A DNA stretch of 58,052 bases from Rikenellaceae bacterium (GCA_020859685.1 JAJBVT010000030.1:1-58052), one strand, 5' to 3'. Numbered from the stretch's first letter, positions 1 through 8,894 are shown. Program-made: numbers and translations. Notes: generated by a model from the sequence alone, not told the origin.

Positions 1-22
1 TAAATTCCGCGCGAGGCGTGGT

Positions 23-61
23 GGGTGGGTGTGTGGGTGGGGGTGTGTGTGTGTGTGTGTT
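23..61 (+). repeat. G-rich tract followed by (TG)n simple repeat
   Basis: Positions 23-43 hold four G-runs (23-25, 27-29, 35-37, 39-43) separated by loops of 1, 5 and 1 bases, which fits the intramolecular G-quadruplex pattern. They are followed by an uninterrupted TG dinucleotide repeat to about position 61. Such tracts are uncommon in bacterial intergenic DNA and can change length by slippage. The fold itself is inferred. Confidence 0.7.
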
Positions 62-422
62 AGCAGAAATTTTTACACCACCAAAGATTTCCTGTTCTAT
101 TTTACAGAAAACAATACTTTTTATGTCACACATTATGCAACTCATAAACCTCTTTTCCGTGGAAAGAAATTGTCCGGATAGTATTTAATAATGATAAAAT
201 GTGGTTTGCCTGAGTAGTATAGATCGCAATAAAAATAGAAATTTATAATCATATTTTTAACATAAAATATCGATAATTTAATCTTCCTATCAATTTTATA
301 TCATATAAAACGAATAAATTAGAGTTTGTTATACAGGTATGGTTAATCTATGAGGTACTATAACATTGACCGTTCATATATACCCGATTTCGGATGATAC
401 ACGACCGGTAGCCATACCGAAA

Positions 423-451
423 CACCCCCGGGACCTGACATCCCGGGGGTG
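423..451 (-). terminator. Hairpin downstream of the GH2 gene
   Basis: A perfect 11-bp stem (CACCCCCGGGA at 423-433, TCCCGGGGGTG at 441-451) with a 7-base loop lies 67 bases beyond the GH2 stop codon. On the minus strand it is followed by only a short T-rich stretch, so it is probably the end of the PUL1 transcript but not a textbook intrinsic terminator. Confidence 0.6.
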
Positions 452-517
452 GCGCTCAAAACAATTCCTAAACCTGTCAGTAAAGAAATTTGGGTGGTGC
501 GGTTGTCGACCGTCTGT

Positions 518-2341
518 TTATTGTTCGTAACGTCGCCTTAATTCCTCGTACCATTTCTGCATTACGTAGAACGCTTTTTTGCGTCCGCCGTTCTCCGAAA
601 TGAGGCCTTTGCGATTGAAATCGTCTTGAATGTCACACATCTGGCGGCGCGGAGAGCGGAAGTCTTTTAGTATCCACGGGGTGACCCCGGCAAGGCCCGG
701 TACCCGTTCCAGCATATCGACCGTACGGGTATACATATCCTCCATATACTCCTCGGTAAATCGTTCGGAGGCATCCCCGTGGTTGCCGTACAATGCGCCC
801 GCGCCCAGTTCGGTAATGAATACCGGCTTATCGCGGTCGAACACCCAGTTCACGCGGTCCACCTTCTCGGACGAACCATCGTACCATCCCACATACTGGT
901 TGAAACTTATCAGGTCCACCAGGTCGAGCAGTTCGTCGTGGACGGTGAGCAGGTCCGGCCCGGCGCTCTCTTTCTCCATAGCGGCCGAGATTAACCGTGT
1001 GTCGTCCATCGCACGGGTCTTGTCGATAAGCCTCGACAGGAAGGCCAGCCTTTCGGGCGAGCGGGGAGTCTCGTTAGCCATCGACCAAATTACCACCGAG
1101 GCCCGGTTACGGTCGCGGGTCACCATATCGGTAAGCTGGGCTTCGGCGTTGAGGTAGGTTTCCGGATTGGTCCACTGGATGGTCCAGTAGACCGGTATTT
1201 CAGACCAGACCATAAGACCCATCTCGTCCGCAAGCCGTACCATATCCTCGTTGTGGGGATAGTGGGCCAGCCGCACGAAATTACAGCCCATCTCTTTCGC
1301 CCAGTTTAGCAGGACGAGGTCCTGCTCGCGGGAGAATGCCCGGCCGCTGCTGCCGTATGCGGCCTCCTCGTGGATGGATATTCCGCGGCAGAATATCTTC
1401 CGGTCGTTCAGCAGGATGTCGGTGCCGCTGGTCTCTATGGTGCGGAATCCGATTCGGTCCTCTACGCTGTCGCGTCCCGCCGTTATCTTCACTTCGTAAA
1501 GCCGCGGGTCTTCCGGCGACCACAGTGATGGGGCTGCGCTTATTTCGAATGCGCCGTAGCCGCTCTCATCCAGTTCAACCGCCTGCCGGACGCCGAGCCC
1601 GGGTATCTCTACGGTCGCACCGGAAGGCGGGTTGGCGCCGTCGGTGCGGATCCAGCCCGTAATCCGGTCCGTGGAGCCTTTGGCAAGCTGGACGCTGTAA
1701 TCCCGGATAAAAGTATCAGGAACCCGCACCACGTTGACGCTGCGTGTAATGCCGCCGTAGTTCCACCAGTCGGAGTTGAGCGTGGGTACGCCCTCGGCGA
1801 GCCGTTTGTTGTCGACCTTCACTACGAGCGAGTTTTCACCCTCGCGCAGATAGTCTGTAATTTCGAAATTGAACGGGGTGAACCCTCCTACGTGAGAGCC
1901 GATTATCTCGCCGTTCAATCCCACGATGGCCTCGTAATTGACTGCGCCGAAATGGAGGAACACCCGTTCGCCGTCACGCGGAGTGAAATCGAACAGACGG
2001 CGGTACCAGACGGTGCCTTCGTAATAATAGAGCGATTCGCGTTGGGTATTCCAGTCGCCCGGGACTCGTAGGGTCCTGTCGGTATTGAAGTTATACTCTT
2101 CGAGTACGGTCTTGTCGGCACGGAAGTCGTGGTCCTGGAAATAGCCGTTGGCCGTTGGCATGCGCCTGTAATCGTAATAACCGTTCTCGAACGGGTCGAC
2201 AATGGTTTTCCACAGCCCGTCGAGCGACTGGGTTTCGCGCGCAGCGATATTGACGATTTGCGGCGCAGGCTGTGCCCCCGCCTGAATTACAAGTATCAAG
2301 ATGTGCGAACACAACATGGTACTGAAAATATATCTTTTCAT
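518..2341 (-). CDS. GH2 family glycosidase, beta-glucuronidase-like, secreted
   Basis: A 607-residue exo-glycosidase of family GH2. It starts with a signal peptide (about residues 1-23) and then shows the usual order: jelly-roll sugar-binding domain (about 35-210), immunoglobulin-like domain (about 211-303) and TIM barrel (about 305-605). The acid/base pair N423-E424 lies in the WSMANE motif and the nucleophile is E511 in ITELG. Residues 576-578 read N-R-K, matching the N-x-K signature that binds the carboxylate in characterised beta-glucuronidases, so release of terminal beta-glucuronic acid is the favoured activity. Beta-galactosidase activity remains possible. It is the last gene of PUL1, 11 bases after the GH3 gene, so the two are co-transcribed. 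In the locus it would trim oligosaccharides in the periplasm. Confidence 0.85.
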   Translation of the reverse strand: MKRYIFSTMLCSHILILVIQAGAQPAPQIVNIAARETQSLDGLWKTIVDPFENGYYDYRRMPTANGYFQDHDFRADKTVLEEYNFNTDRTLRVPGDWNTQRESLYYYEGTVWYRRLFDFTPRDGERVFLHFGAVNYEAIVGLNGEIIGSHVGGFTPFNFEITDYLREGENSLVVKVDNKRLAEGVPTLNSDWWNYGGITRSVNVVRVPDTFIRDYSVQLAKGSTDRITGWIRTDGANPPSGATVEIPGLGVRQAVELDESGYGAFEISAAPSLWSPEDPRLYEVKITAGRDSVEDRIGFRTIETSGTDILLNDRKIFCRGISIHEEAAYGSSGRAFSREQDLVLLNWAKEMGCNFVRLAHYPHNEDMVRLADEMGLMVWSEIPVYWTIQWTNPETYLNAEAQLTDMVTRDRNRASVVIWSMANETPRSPERLAFLSRLIDKTRAMDDTRLISAAMEKESAGPDLLTVHDELLDLVDLISFNQYVGWYDGSSEKVDRVNWVFDRDKPVFITELGAGALYGNHGDASERFTEEYMEDMYTRTVDMLERVPGLAGVTPWILKDFRSPRRQMCDIQDDFNRKGLISENGGRKKAFYVMQKWYEELRRRYEQ

Positions 2342-2352
2342 AAGGAATAGTT

Positions 2353-4542
2353 TTAGTCCGTAAGTTCGAACTTTATTTTCCGGTTTCCAACCGTGAGGAT
2401 AAATTCGCCGTTTTCGAGGTGCCGCCCGCCCCGCGCATCGACGAACGAGAGGTCGCGTTCGGGAACTATTTCGAAGCGGTAGGTTCTGGATTCCCCGGCA
2501 GGAATATCCTGTTTTTCAAAATGTTTCAATTCCTTAGCCGGCCGCGAAATGGACGCCACAGGGTCTGTTACGAACCATAAGACCGCCTCTTTCCCGTCTC
2601 TCGCACCGGTATTGCGCACCTCGATTTCGGCGGTGATAGTTTCATTGCGGCTGAACACGGTTTCGGGCAGGAATATCTCCCCGTACTCGAAGGTGGTGTA
2701 ACTCAGCCCATGGCCGAACTCATAGAGCGGTGCGGAGGGTATATCCTGGTACAGGCCCTGATTGTGGCGTGCCGGGTTGCGCATATTGTAGTATATGGGT
2801 ATCTGACCCGTATGGAGCGGGAAGGTAATGGAGAGTTTCCCGGACGGGTTGGTCCTTCCCGAAAGGATCCCGGCTACGGCGACGCCGCCGCATGTACCCG
2901 GCTGCCAGACGACAAGGATGGCGTCGGCGAGGGATTCGAGCCGCGCAAGTTCCACCGGCCGCCCGCTCGAAAGGAGCAGTACCACCGGGGTACCCGTGCG
3001 GTGGATTTCCGCGGCAAGCCGCTCCTGAACGTCGGGAAGCGCGAGGGTTGACCGTGTGCCGTTCTCGCCGCTCCAGTGCTCCATCTCTCCGAGACACAAC
3101 ACCGCCACGTCGGCACCGGCGGCAATCCTGACGGCTTCGTCGAAGCCGGATGTGTCGTCACCGTCGAATCCGCAACCGCGGGCGGTCATAATCCGGTCGG
3201 GACCGAACTCAGACAGCATACCGTCGAGAATGCTCCTGACGTCGTCGGCGAGACCCTTACCTTCCCACGAACCCATCAGGTGGACCCTTTCGTCCGCCAT
3301 CGGCCCTATCAGGGCTATACGGGCCGCAGGGTCGGTCAGCGGCAGTACCGACCTTTCGTTCTTCAGCAGGACCATCGACTCTGCCGCCGCCCGTTCCGCC
3401 GCCCGGCGGAATTCCGGCAGCAGGTAGCGATCCTCCTCCGGCAGTTCCGGCGTATAGGGATCGTCGAACAGCCCGAGCCGGAACTTGACGCGTAGTATCC
3501 TGCGGACCGCCTCGTCTATATTCCCGACGGGTACCAGACCTTCGGAGACCAATTCCCCGAGGTGGTCCTTATAGGCATTGTCCACCATGTCCATCTCCAC
3601 TCCGGCCATAAAGGCCTTCATGGCGGCTTCCCGGCGGTCTGCGGCTACACCCTGGTTAACCAGCTGTTCCACCGAACCCCAGTCCGACACCACGAACCCG
3701 TCGAAGCCCCAGTGCTCTTTGAGAATCTCCGTTAGGGTATAGCGGTTGGCCGAGCCGGGGATGCCGCTGATATCGTTGAAAGAACTCATCACTGTGGCTG
3801 CTCCGGCCGCGACCCCGGCCTCGAACGGCGGCAGCATCGTTTCCCAGAGCGTCTGGCCAGAAATATCGGTATAGTGATAGTCGCGTCCGCCCTCCGAAAG
3901 GCTGTACCCCACGTAGTGTTTAAGGCAGGCCGCGATATTGTACGGCTGGGACAGGTCGTCTCCCTGGTAACCTTCTACGGCCGCCGTTCCGAGCACGGCG
4001 TTCAGGTAGGGGTCCTCCCCGTAGCCTTCCGCCACGCGGCCCCAGCGGGCGTCGCGCGCTACGTCCACCATCGGGGAGAAGGTCCAGTCTATACCGGTAA
4101 GGTATGCTTCCGTGGCGGCAACCCTGCATCCTTCACGGACCAGCTCCGCGTCCCACGCACACGACTGAGCGAGCGGAATAGGGAAAATGGTTCGGTAACC
4201 GTGTATGACGTCGAATCCGAACAGTATCGGTATACCCAGCCGGGTCTCTTCCATCGCCCGGCGCTGAAGTTCGTTGCGCAGAGCGGGAGAGGTACTTCGG
4301 TAAATTACTGAACCAATGGTGGGGTCGACTTGCCGCTCCGCTTTTTCATGATTGTTCACATTGTCGTTCCGACCGTAGGTCCACTGGTTGAGCTGCATTA
4401 TTTTCTCTTCGAGGGTCATCCGCCTCAGAAGGTCGCTCACGCGCTCCTCGAGCGGGGCGCCGCTGTCCTTGTAAACCGGCTGTGCAGCGAGCCGCCCGCA
4501 AAAAAAGGTTATTATAATGACAAGGCAAATAATTCTTTGCAT
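2353..4542 (-). CDS. GH3 beta-glucosidase, BglX type, periplasmic
   Basis: A 729-residue GH3 enzyme with a signal peptide (about 1-21). The N-terminal TIM barrel (about 30-350) carries the conserved K208-H209 pair and the nucleophile D287 in the VVSDWGS motif. The alpha/beta sandwich (about 400-590) and C-terminal fibronectin-III-like domain (about 630-725) follow, as does the YEFGHGLSYTTF signature that precedes that domain. Overall organisation matches the BglX beta-glucosidases, which remove terminal beta-linked glucose, and sometimes xylose, from oligosaccharides. It follows a hairpin that separates it from the surface-lipoprotein gene, so it may be expressed at a different level from the Sus genes. 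It is followed 11 bases later by the GH2 gene. It is the second GH3 of this locus; the other is the first gene after the regulator. Confidence 0.88.
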   Translation of the reverse strand: MQRIICLVIIITFFCGRLAAQPVYKDSGAPLEERVSDLLRRMTLEEKIMQLNQWTYGRNDNVNNHEKAERQVDPTIGSVIYRSTSPALRNELQRRAMEETRLGIPILFGFDVIHGYRTIFPIPLAQSCAWDAELVREGCRVAATEAYLTGIDWTFSPMVDVARDARWGRVAEGYGEDPYLNAVLGTAAVEGYQGDDLSQPYNIAACLKHYVGYSLSEGGRDYHYTDISGQTLWETMLPPFEAGVAAGAATVMSSFNDISGIPGSANRYTLTEILKEHWGFDGFVVSDWGSVEQLVNQGVAADRREAAMKAFMAGVEMDMVDNAYKDHLGELVSEGLVPVGNIDEAVRRILRVKFRLGLFDDPYTPELPEEDRYLLPEFRRAAERAAAESMVLLKNERSVLPLTDPAARIALIGPMADERVHLMGSWEGKGLADDVRSILDGMLSEFGPDRIMTARGCGFDGDDTSGFDEAVRIAAGADVAVLCLGEMEHWSGENGTRSTLALPDVQERLAAEIHRTGTPVVLLLSSGRPVELARLESLADAILVVWQPGTCGGVAVAGILSGRTNPSGKLSITFPLHTGQIPIYYNMRNPARHNQGLYQDIPSAPLYEFGHGLSYTTFEYGEIFLPETVFSRNETITAEIEVRNTGARDGKEAVLWFVTDPVASISRPAKELKHFEKQDIPAGESRTYRFEIVPERDLSFVDARGGRHLENGEFILTVGNRKIKFELTD

Positions 4543-4557
4543 AGTATCCGGTTAAAA

Positions 4558-4585
4558 AGCCGGACGGGCAGGTGTCCGTCCGGCT
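4558..4585 (-). terminator. Intrinsic terminator or attenuator inside PUL1
   Basis: Inverted repeat AGCCGGACGG (4558-4567) / CCGTCCGGCT (4576-4585) with an 8-base loop. On the minus strand the stem runs directly into TTTTTAACC, the classic intrinsic-terminator form. It lies between the surface lipoprotein gene (stop at 4601) and the GH3 gene (start at 4542), so it would end or reduce transcription before the GH3-GH2 pair. Confidence 0.75.
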
Positions 4586-4600
4586 CGAAGAATTATGTTA

Positions 4601-5968
4601 TTAGTATTTACATAGATAGACATCGTCCATGTAACATTTTGCATAGTCGACACCGGGGCCTCCGATATGACGGTTGAGGGGGCGTATCCGGAAACCCTCC
4701 ATGCCGGACATGGTTGCCGGATCGTATGTTATCTCCACTTCCTGCCAGCCGTCGTAACCGACCTGGACAGCGGATACCGTGCAATCGCCCTTTTCATCGT
4801 TTTGGCTTAAGTACCTTGCTATCACATCACGGTTATTACCAAGGTTGTTATAAAGGAATTTGAGTTTGGATGCCTTTTGCCACTTGGGTATGGAACGGAT
4901 ATCGAAGTCGATGAATCCGGATGTACCGACATTGTTTGGATGATCCTGGCTAAGTACCTGCGAACTCATATTCAGGGGGCCCTTTTCACTATCCTGCAGT
5001 GAGTATATAGTGCAAACATCGGGATTGCCAGGTTTAAAATTGGGAATAACCCCTTCGTTCACAACCAATCCGGCTTGGTAACTTTCGTAATCGTCTATGA
5101 GCCATGCATACCAAACCTTGATGGTATAGGTGCGCGAGAATTGCTCAGTATCTGTTGTACAGGTGTAAGTAAGCGTGTATTCGCCTTCTTCGTCTTTCTC
5201 AAAGTTTTTGAAGAATACGTTCGTTGTTGAGACGACCGTGTTATTCAGTTTCCATTCATGAACGGCGGTGGAGCCGCCGTAGATAACGTTGGCGGTGATT
5301 TCGATATCTTCCTCGATCCAGTCCTCCCACAGGTCGTCCTCGTAGGACATTTCGATATAGAGGCCCCGTTCCTTCACGTTGACCCGGAACGTCCGCTCAT
5401 AGCTTCCCGCCGAGTTGTAACCTTCGTAGCGCATCTCCTGCCTTCCGGGTTCCATCATCTGGTATTCCAGTATGCGTTCGTTGGAGATAAGGTTGCCCTC
5501 GAGGTACCAGCTATGGGTTATGTCCTGTCCGCTGTTGACGATGGCTACCACTGTAAGGTATTCGTACTGGTCGATTTCTATTTCGTCCTCGTCGCCTATG
5601 GAGAGTTCCACGTCGAATACATCGGCGACATTTACCGTGAAATCGCGCGTCACCTCGCCCGAGCCGTTCTTGGCCGAGAAGGAGATTGTGTGTTTACCCG
5701 GTTCGTTGAAGGTATAGGAAAATTCTCCAGTGGTGGATTCGAGTACCTCGTCCACGAACCATTTAATGTAGACTTTGCCCTCCGGCTGGACATCCGCCGT
5801 TATCTCCACAGTCTCGCCGAGTTTGATATCGAAAGAGGTCTGTTCCGTGGAGAACTGCACCACCGGTTCGGTATAGACCACCGGGTCGTCACTCCCGTCG
5901 CAGGCAGTGAACGTGGCCGCGGTCAGCGCCGCAAATGCAAGGCTTGCGATAAATCCGTACTTTTTCAT
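4601..5968 (-). CDS. PKD-repeat surface lipoprotein, probable glycan-binding protein
   Basis: A 455-residue lipoprotein with lipobox cysteine C23 followed by acidic residues (DGSDD), resembling the surface-export signal of Bacteroidota lipoproteins. Three consecutive PKD/Ig-like beta-sandwich repeats (about 33-117, 118-200, 203-288) form a stalk. The last part (about 289-455) looks like a beta-sandwich carbohydrate-binding module, rich in aromatic and Asn/Asp residues. No catalytic motif is visible. By position (last of the Sus-type genes before the terminator) and architecture it is a surface glycan-binding protein that would present the polysaccharide to the SusC/D complexes. The C-terminal third is clearly more AT-rich than its neighbours (131 G/C in 300 bases, 4801-5100), which suggests a separately acquired module. 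The family was not identified more exactly. Confidence 0.75.
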   Translation of the reverse strand: MKKYGFIASLAFAALTAATFTACDGSDDPVVYTEPVVQFSTEQTSFDIKLGETVEITADVQPEGKVYIKWFVDEVLESTTGEFSYTFNEPGKHTISFSAKNGSGEVTRDFTVNVADVFDVELSIGDEDEIEIDQYEYLTVVAIVNSGQDITHSWYLEGNLISNERILEYQMMEPGRQEMRYEGYNSAGSYERTFRVNVKERGLYIEMSYEDDLWEDWIEEDIEITANVIYGGSTAVHEWKLNNTVVSTTNVFFKNFEKDEEGEYTLTYTCTTDTEQFSRTYTIKVWYAWLIDDYESYQAGLVVNEGVIPNFKPGNPDVCTIYSLQDSEKGPLNMSSQVLSQDHPNNVGTSGFIDFDIRSIPKWQKASKLKFLYNNLGNNRDVIARYLSQNDEKGDCTVSAVQVGYDGWQEVEITYDPATMSGMEGFRIRPLNRHIGGPGVDYAKCYMDDVYLCKY

Positions 5969-5993
5969 ATCGTCGAAATTTCAAAATTTCAGG

Positions 5994-7457
5994 TTATTTG
6001 TCGAAATGCTGTATAAGTCGGTAAATGTTAGTATTGAGTTCCTTCATCAAATCCCACAGGTCGGTGTAGTGGTTGAACTCGGTGTCCACGATACCCTTGT
6101 TCGCGTCGAGATTCGAAGAGTCTCCGTCCACGTCCTCCGGGTCGTTGTCCATATAGCGGAACCAGTGCCACCCCACGCACCCTTTGCTCTTTAGAAGCTC
6201 CATGGTGAAGTTCTGGTAAAAATAGCTGCGGTCCGCCTGTGTATTGACCAGCCATCCCGCCCCCGATTCGTTCTGCATCCCGGAGTCCACACCCTTCACG
6301 TAAAATTCGGTTACAATGAACGGTGTGCCGGACCAGTTTATCCAGTTGTTCATCCGGTCACGGTCGGGCTGCCAGAGGCGGTAGTGGTTGACGGAGATTA
6401 TATCCGCATATTTGCCCGCCTCGGCCATCAGGGGTTGGTTGTTCAGTTCCTGGTCCTGCTGGTTGAAACGGGTACCGAGGTACATGTGGTCCGGCGCGTA
6501 GATTTCCGCGGCGGCTTTTATTTTACTCATGTAAGCCTCCATGTAGTAGGCCGAGAATGCGTCCCGGTCGGACTGCGTTATATCCGACGTGGTTGCCGAC
6601 GGGTTGCCCTTACGGGTGCGGAACCAGTCCCACACGTGGTCGTAGCCGTACTCCCAGCCGGAATTGGCGCTTCCCTTGCGGGTCAGGAACCTGTCGAGCG
6701 CGTCGTTCACCCAGGGCAGTTCGTTATCCGAGTAGAATCCGAGGAAGTAGGGATCGCCCTGCCACTGCGAAAGTTCCTGCACAGTTCTGGTTACGTGGGC
6801 ATCGAAATCGGGATGGAACACCATTATGATATCGTTCTCGAAACCCTGCCATCCCATGCTGACCGAGGCATCCTGCCCGTAGCCGGGCAGACTGCTGCGC
6901 AGCGATGTCATCGGGCTTACCAAAACCGTGTACGGTTCCTTGCCCTTGAGTAAGTGGCTGCGAGACCAGGCTCCGAAGCCGTTAAAACCGTGCTCACGGA
7001 GTTGCGCGGCTTCGGCCGCGGCCCATGTAGCCTCGTCACCGTATCTGGCGGCGAGAGCGGCGTTGGTGGTCGGAGATATTACCGGCTTGAACACGGCTAC
7101 CCCAGCGTTTATATAGGGGTTGCCCAGCGGGTCGACTATCCACCAGCGGCCGTCCTTCATCTCGGTGTGGAAGAAGCCCGTGGCGGTGAATCCGCCCACA
7201 TCCCAGCCCCCGTAGATGTCCCGCTCGGGTTCGGCGGTCGGGGTGTAACCCGGTACGCGGTCGACCGTAATCGCTTCATAGGTGCCCCAGACGGAGTTGT
7301 GGTCCATTGCCTCCACCTTCCGGGCTGGGAGGGTTACGGTTTGCTCGTCGTCCTCGTCCTTATAGACGTAGTCATTCCTGTCGACCTCGTTGTCGGTGCA
7401 GGCGAGTATACCGGCCGCCAGTGCGGGGAGAAGGATATATTTAACTGTTTTTTTCAT
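5994..7457 (-). CDS. Clan GH-A glycoside hydrolase, agarase-like (GH50-like), lipoprotein
   Basis: A 487-residue lipoprotein (lipobox LAAGILAC, C20, followed by acidic residues) with one catalytic TIM barrel. It carries a DGRWWIVDP strand near residues 102-110, an acid/base candidate N245-E246 in YSDNELPW and a nucleophile candidate E384 in IVTEFY, the spacing expected for a retaining clan GH-A enzyme. The pattern resembles GH50 beta-agarases, but the N-terminal CBM-like domain of characterised GH50 enzymes is missing. Related clan GH-A endo-glucanase families (GH157/GH158) cannot be excluded by eye. Being lipid-anchored with acidic residues after the cysteine, it is probably the surface endo-enzyme that makes the first cuts. 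The next gene upstream encodes a paralogue without a lipobox. Confidence 0.72.
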   Translation of the reverse strand: MKKTVKYILLPALAAGILACTDNEVDRNDYVYKDEDDEQTVTLPARKVEAMDHNSVWGTYEAITVDRVPGYTPTAEPERDIYGGWDVGGFTATGFFHTEMKDGRWWIVDPLGNPYINAGVAVFKPVISPTTNAALAARYGDEATWAAAEAAQLREHGFNGFGAWSRSHLLKGKEPYTVLVSPMTSLRSSLPGYGQDASVSMGWQGFENDIIMVFHPDFDAHVTRTVQELSQWQGDPYFLGFYSDNELPWVNDALDRFLTRKGSANSGWEYGYDHVWDWFRTRKGNPSATTSDITQSDRDAFSAYYMEAYMSKIKAAAEIYAPDHMYLGTRFNQQDQELNNQPLMAEAGKYADIISVNHYRLWQPDRDRMNNWINWSGTPFIVTEFYVKGVDSGMQNESGAGWLVNTQADRSYFYQNFTMELLKSKGCVGWHWFRYMDNDPEDVDGDSSNLDANKGIVDTEFNHYTDLWDLMKELNTNIYRLIQHFDK

Positions 7458-7469
7458 GGTTCGGCCGTG

Positions 7470-8891
7470 TTAATGCTTACTTTTCGAATTGTCGAAATAG
7501 TTGACGAGGTTCCACACGTTGTCGTTGAGCCGCTTCATACCCTCCAGCAGTGGGAGGTAGGGCTGGAAGTCCCACGTCACGACACCCTTGTTGGAATCGC
7601 GGTTCGACGGGTCGGTGCGAAGGTTTTCCGGGTCGTTGTCCATGTAGGTGAACCAGTGCCAGCCGACGCAGTTACCGCTGCGAAGCAGTTCGAGGGTGAA
7701 GTTCTGGTAAAATGCCGCGCGGTCAGCCTGCGTACGGACGTTCCATCCCGCGCCGGTGTTGTTCGGCAGGCCCGAGTCCTCGCCCTTAGTATACCACTCG
7801 GTTATCATAAAGGGTTTGCCCGACCACTCTTCCCAGTTGCGCATATCGTCCTCTTCGGGCTGCCATTTACGGTAATGGTTGATGGATATGATATCCATAT
7901 ATTTACCCGCGACACGGAAGATTTCGGGACTCGACATCTCCTCATGGTGCTGGTTGAACCGGCAGCCGAGATAGAGGTGGTTCGGGTCGTATTTGCGCAG
8001 GGCCGCCTCTACTTTGGAGACGTATGCCTCGAAATAGAATCCGAGGAAGGCCCTGCGGTCCTCGTCGGTTATCTCCTCAGGGCCCGCCTCGTGCCCTTTG
8101 CGCCCGTCGAACCACTCCTTTACGGTGAGGTAGGCCGTCTCGTCGTGCGCAAGGAGGGTCAGGTGGCGGTCCAGCGCATCGTTTACCCACGGCAATTCGT
8201 TGTCGGTGAAGTACCCGAGCAGGTATTTATCGTCCCGGTATCGGGCTATCGGGGCGAGCGCACGCTCAATGTACTCGTCGAACTCCGGGTCAAACACCAT
8301 CGCCAGGTTGAAACGGTATCCCTGCCATCCGGCGCTGTGGTACGATCCGCCGTACCTCCGTTCGTGCTGGCTGCGGTATTCGCCCATCGGGCTGATTATC
8401 ACCGTGTAGACCATAGGCTCGTCCATCTCACGGACGGTGTTCACGTCCGACCAGGCGCCCAGCCCGTTGAAGCCGTAACCGCGAAGCATACCCATCTGGT
8501 CCCGGGCCCAAGCCTCGGGGGTGCCGAACCGGCGCCGGAACTCCTCCTGCTGCCTGTCCGAACCGCCCTGACTGAATACCGCCACCCCTTTGTGGATGAA
8601 CGGGTAACCGTCGGGGTCGATTATCCACCAGCGGCCGTCCACCTTCTCGGTGCGGAAGAATCCGGTAGCCTCACTCTGCCACGCCATCCAACCTCCGTAT
8701 TGGCTGGCGGCCGGTTCCCTTCGCTCCCGGAAACCGGGCAGATGGTCGATGGTGACGGCACGGTAGGTACGCCACTCCTCTTTGGTGGCGTTGTCACGGG
8801 CTTCCACCTCTATATATCCGGCCTGCCCGAAGGTGCACGTCGCTCCCACTACGGCCGGTATGACTGATGCAATTAATCTTTTAATTCTCAT
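7470..8891 (-). CDS. Clan GH-A glycoside hydrolase, agarase-like (GH50-like), exported paralogue
   Basis: A 473-residue paralogue of the neighbouring lipoprotein enzyme: the same DGRWWIIDP strand (about 86-93), acid/base candidate N231-E232 in FTDNELPW, nucleophile candidate E365 in MITEWY, and a matching C-terminal GWHWF.YMDNDPE motif. It has an ordinary signal peptide (about 1-24, likely cleavage after FGQA) and no lipobox, so it would be soluble in the periplasm while its paralogue is membrane-anchored. The pair probably came from tandem duplication followed by split localisation: one cuts polymer outside, the other oligosaccharides inside. The gene begins only 3 bases after the DUF1735 lipoprotein gene. 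The exact family (GH50 or a related clan GH-A family) is uncertain. Confidence 0.7.
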   Translation of the reverse strand: MRIKRLIASVIPAVVGATCTFGQAGYIEVEARDNATKEEWRTYRAVTIDHLPGFRERREPAASQYGGWMAWQSEATGFFRTEKVDGRWWIIDPDGYPFIHKGVAVFSQGGSDRQQEEFRRRFGTPEAWARDQMGMLRGYGFNGLGAWSDVNTVREMDEPMVYTVIISPMGEYRSQHERRYGGSYHSAGWQGYRFNLAMVFDPEFDEYIERALAPIARYRDDKYLLGYFTDNELPWVNDALDRHLTLLAHDETAYLTVKEWFDGRKGHEAGPEEITDEDRRAFLGFYFEAYVSKVEAALRKYDPNHLYLGCRFNQHHEEMSSPEIFRVAGKYMDIISINHYRKWQPEEDDMRNWEEWSGKPFMITEWYTKGEDSGLPNNTGAGWNVRTQADRAAFYQNFTLELLRSGNCVGWHWFTYMDNDPENLRTDPSNRDSNKGVVTWDFQPYLPLLEGMKRLNDNVWNLVNYFDNSKSKH

Positions 8892-8894
8892 CGC

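Larger units (their letters stand above)
1..517. other. AT-rich gene-free segment at the window edge
   Basis: No coding region is supported here. The segment opens with a G-rich/GT repeat, then runs into strongly AT-rich DNA (about 63-410), unlike the GC-rich genes beside it, and ends with the hairpin that follows the GH2 gene. I looked for the Bacteroidota promoter pattern on both strands and found no convincing match. It may be an intergenic island or the edge of an acquired segment; no function can be read from it. Confidence 0.6.

Noticed and set aside
6954-8867. 637-residue open frame on the plus strand over the agarase-like genes
   Set aside because: It is an antisense shadow: no domain or signal peptide, and it overlaps two clear glycoside hydrolases. 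GC-rich coding DNA commonly leaves long antisense frames.
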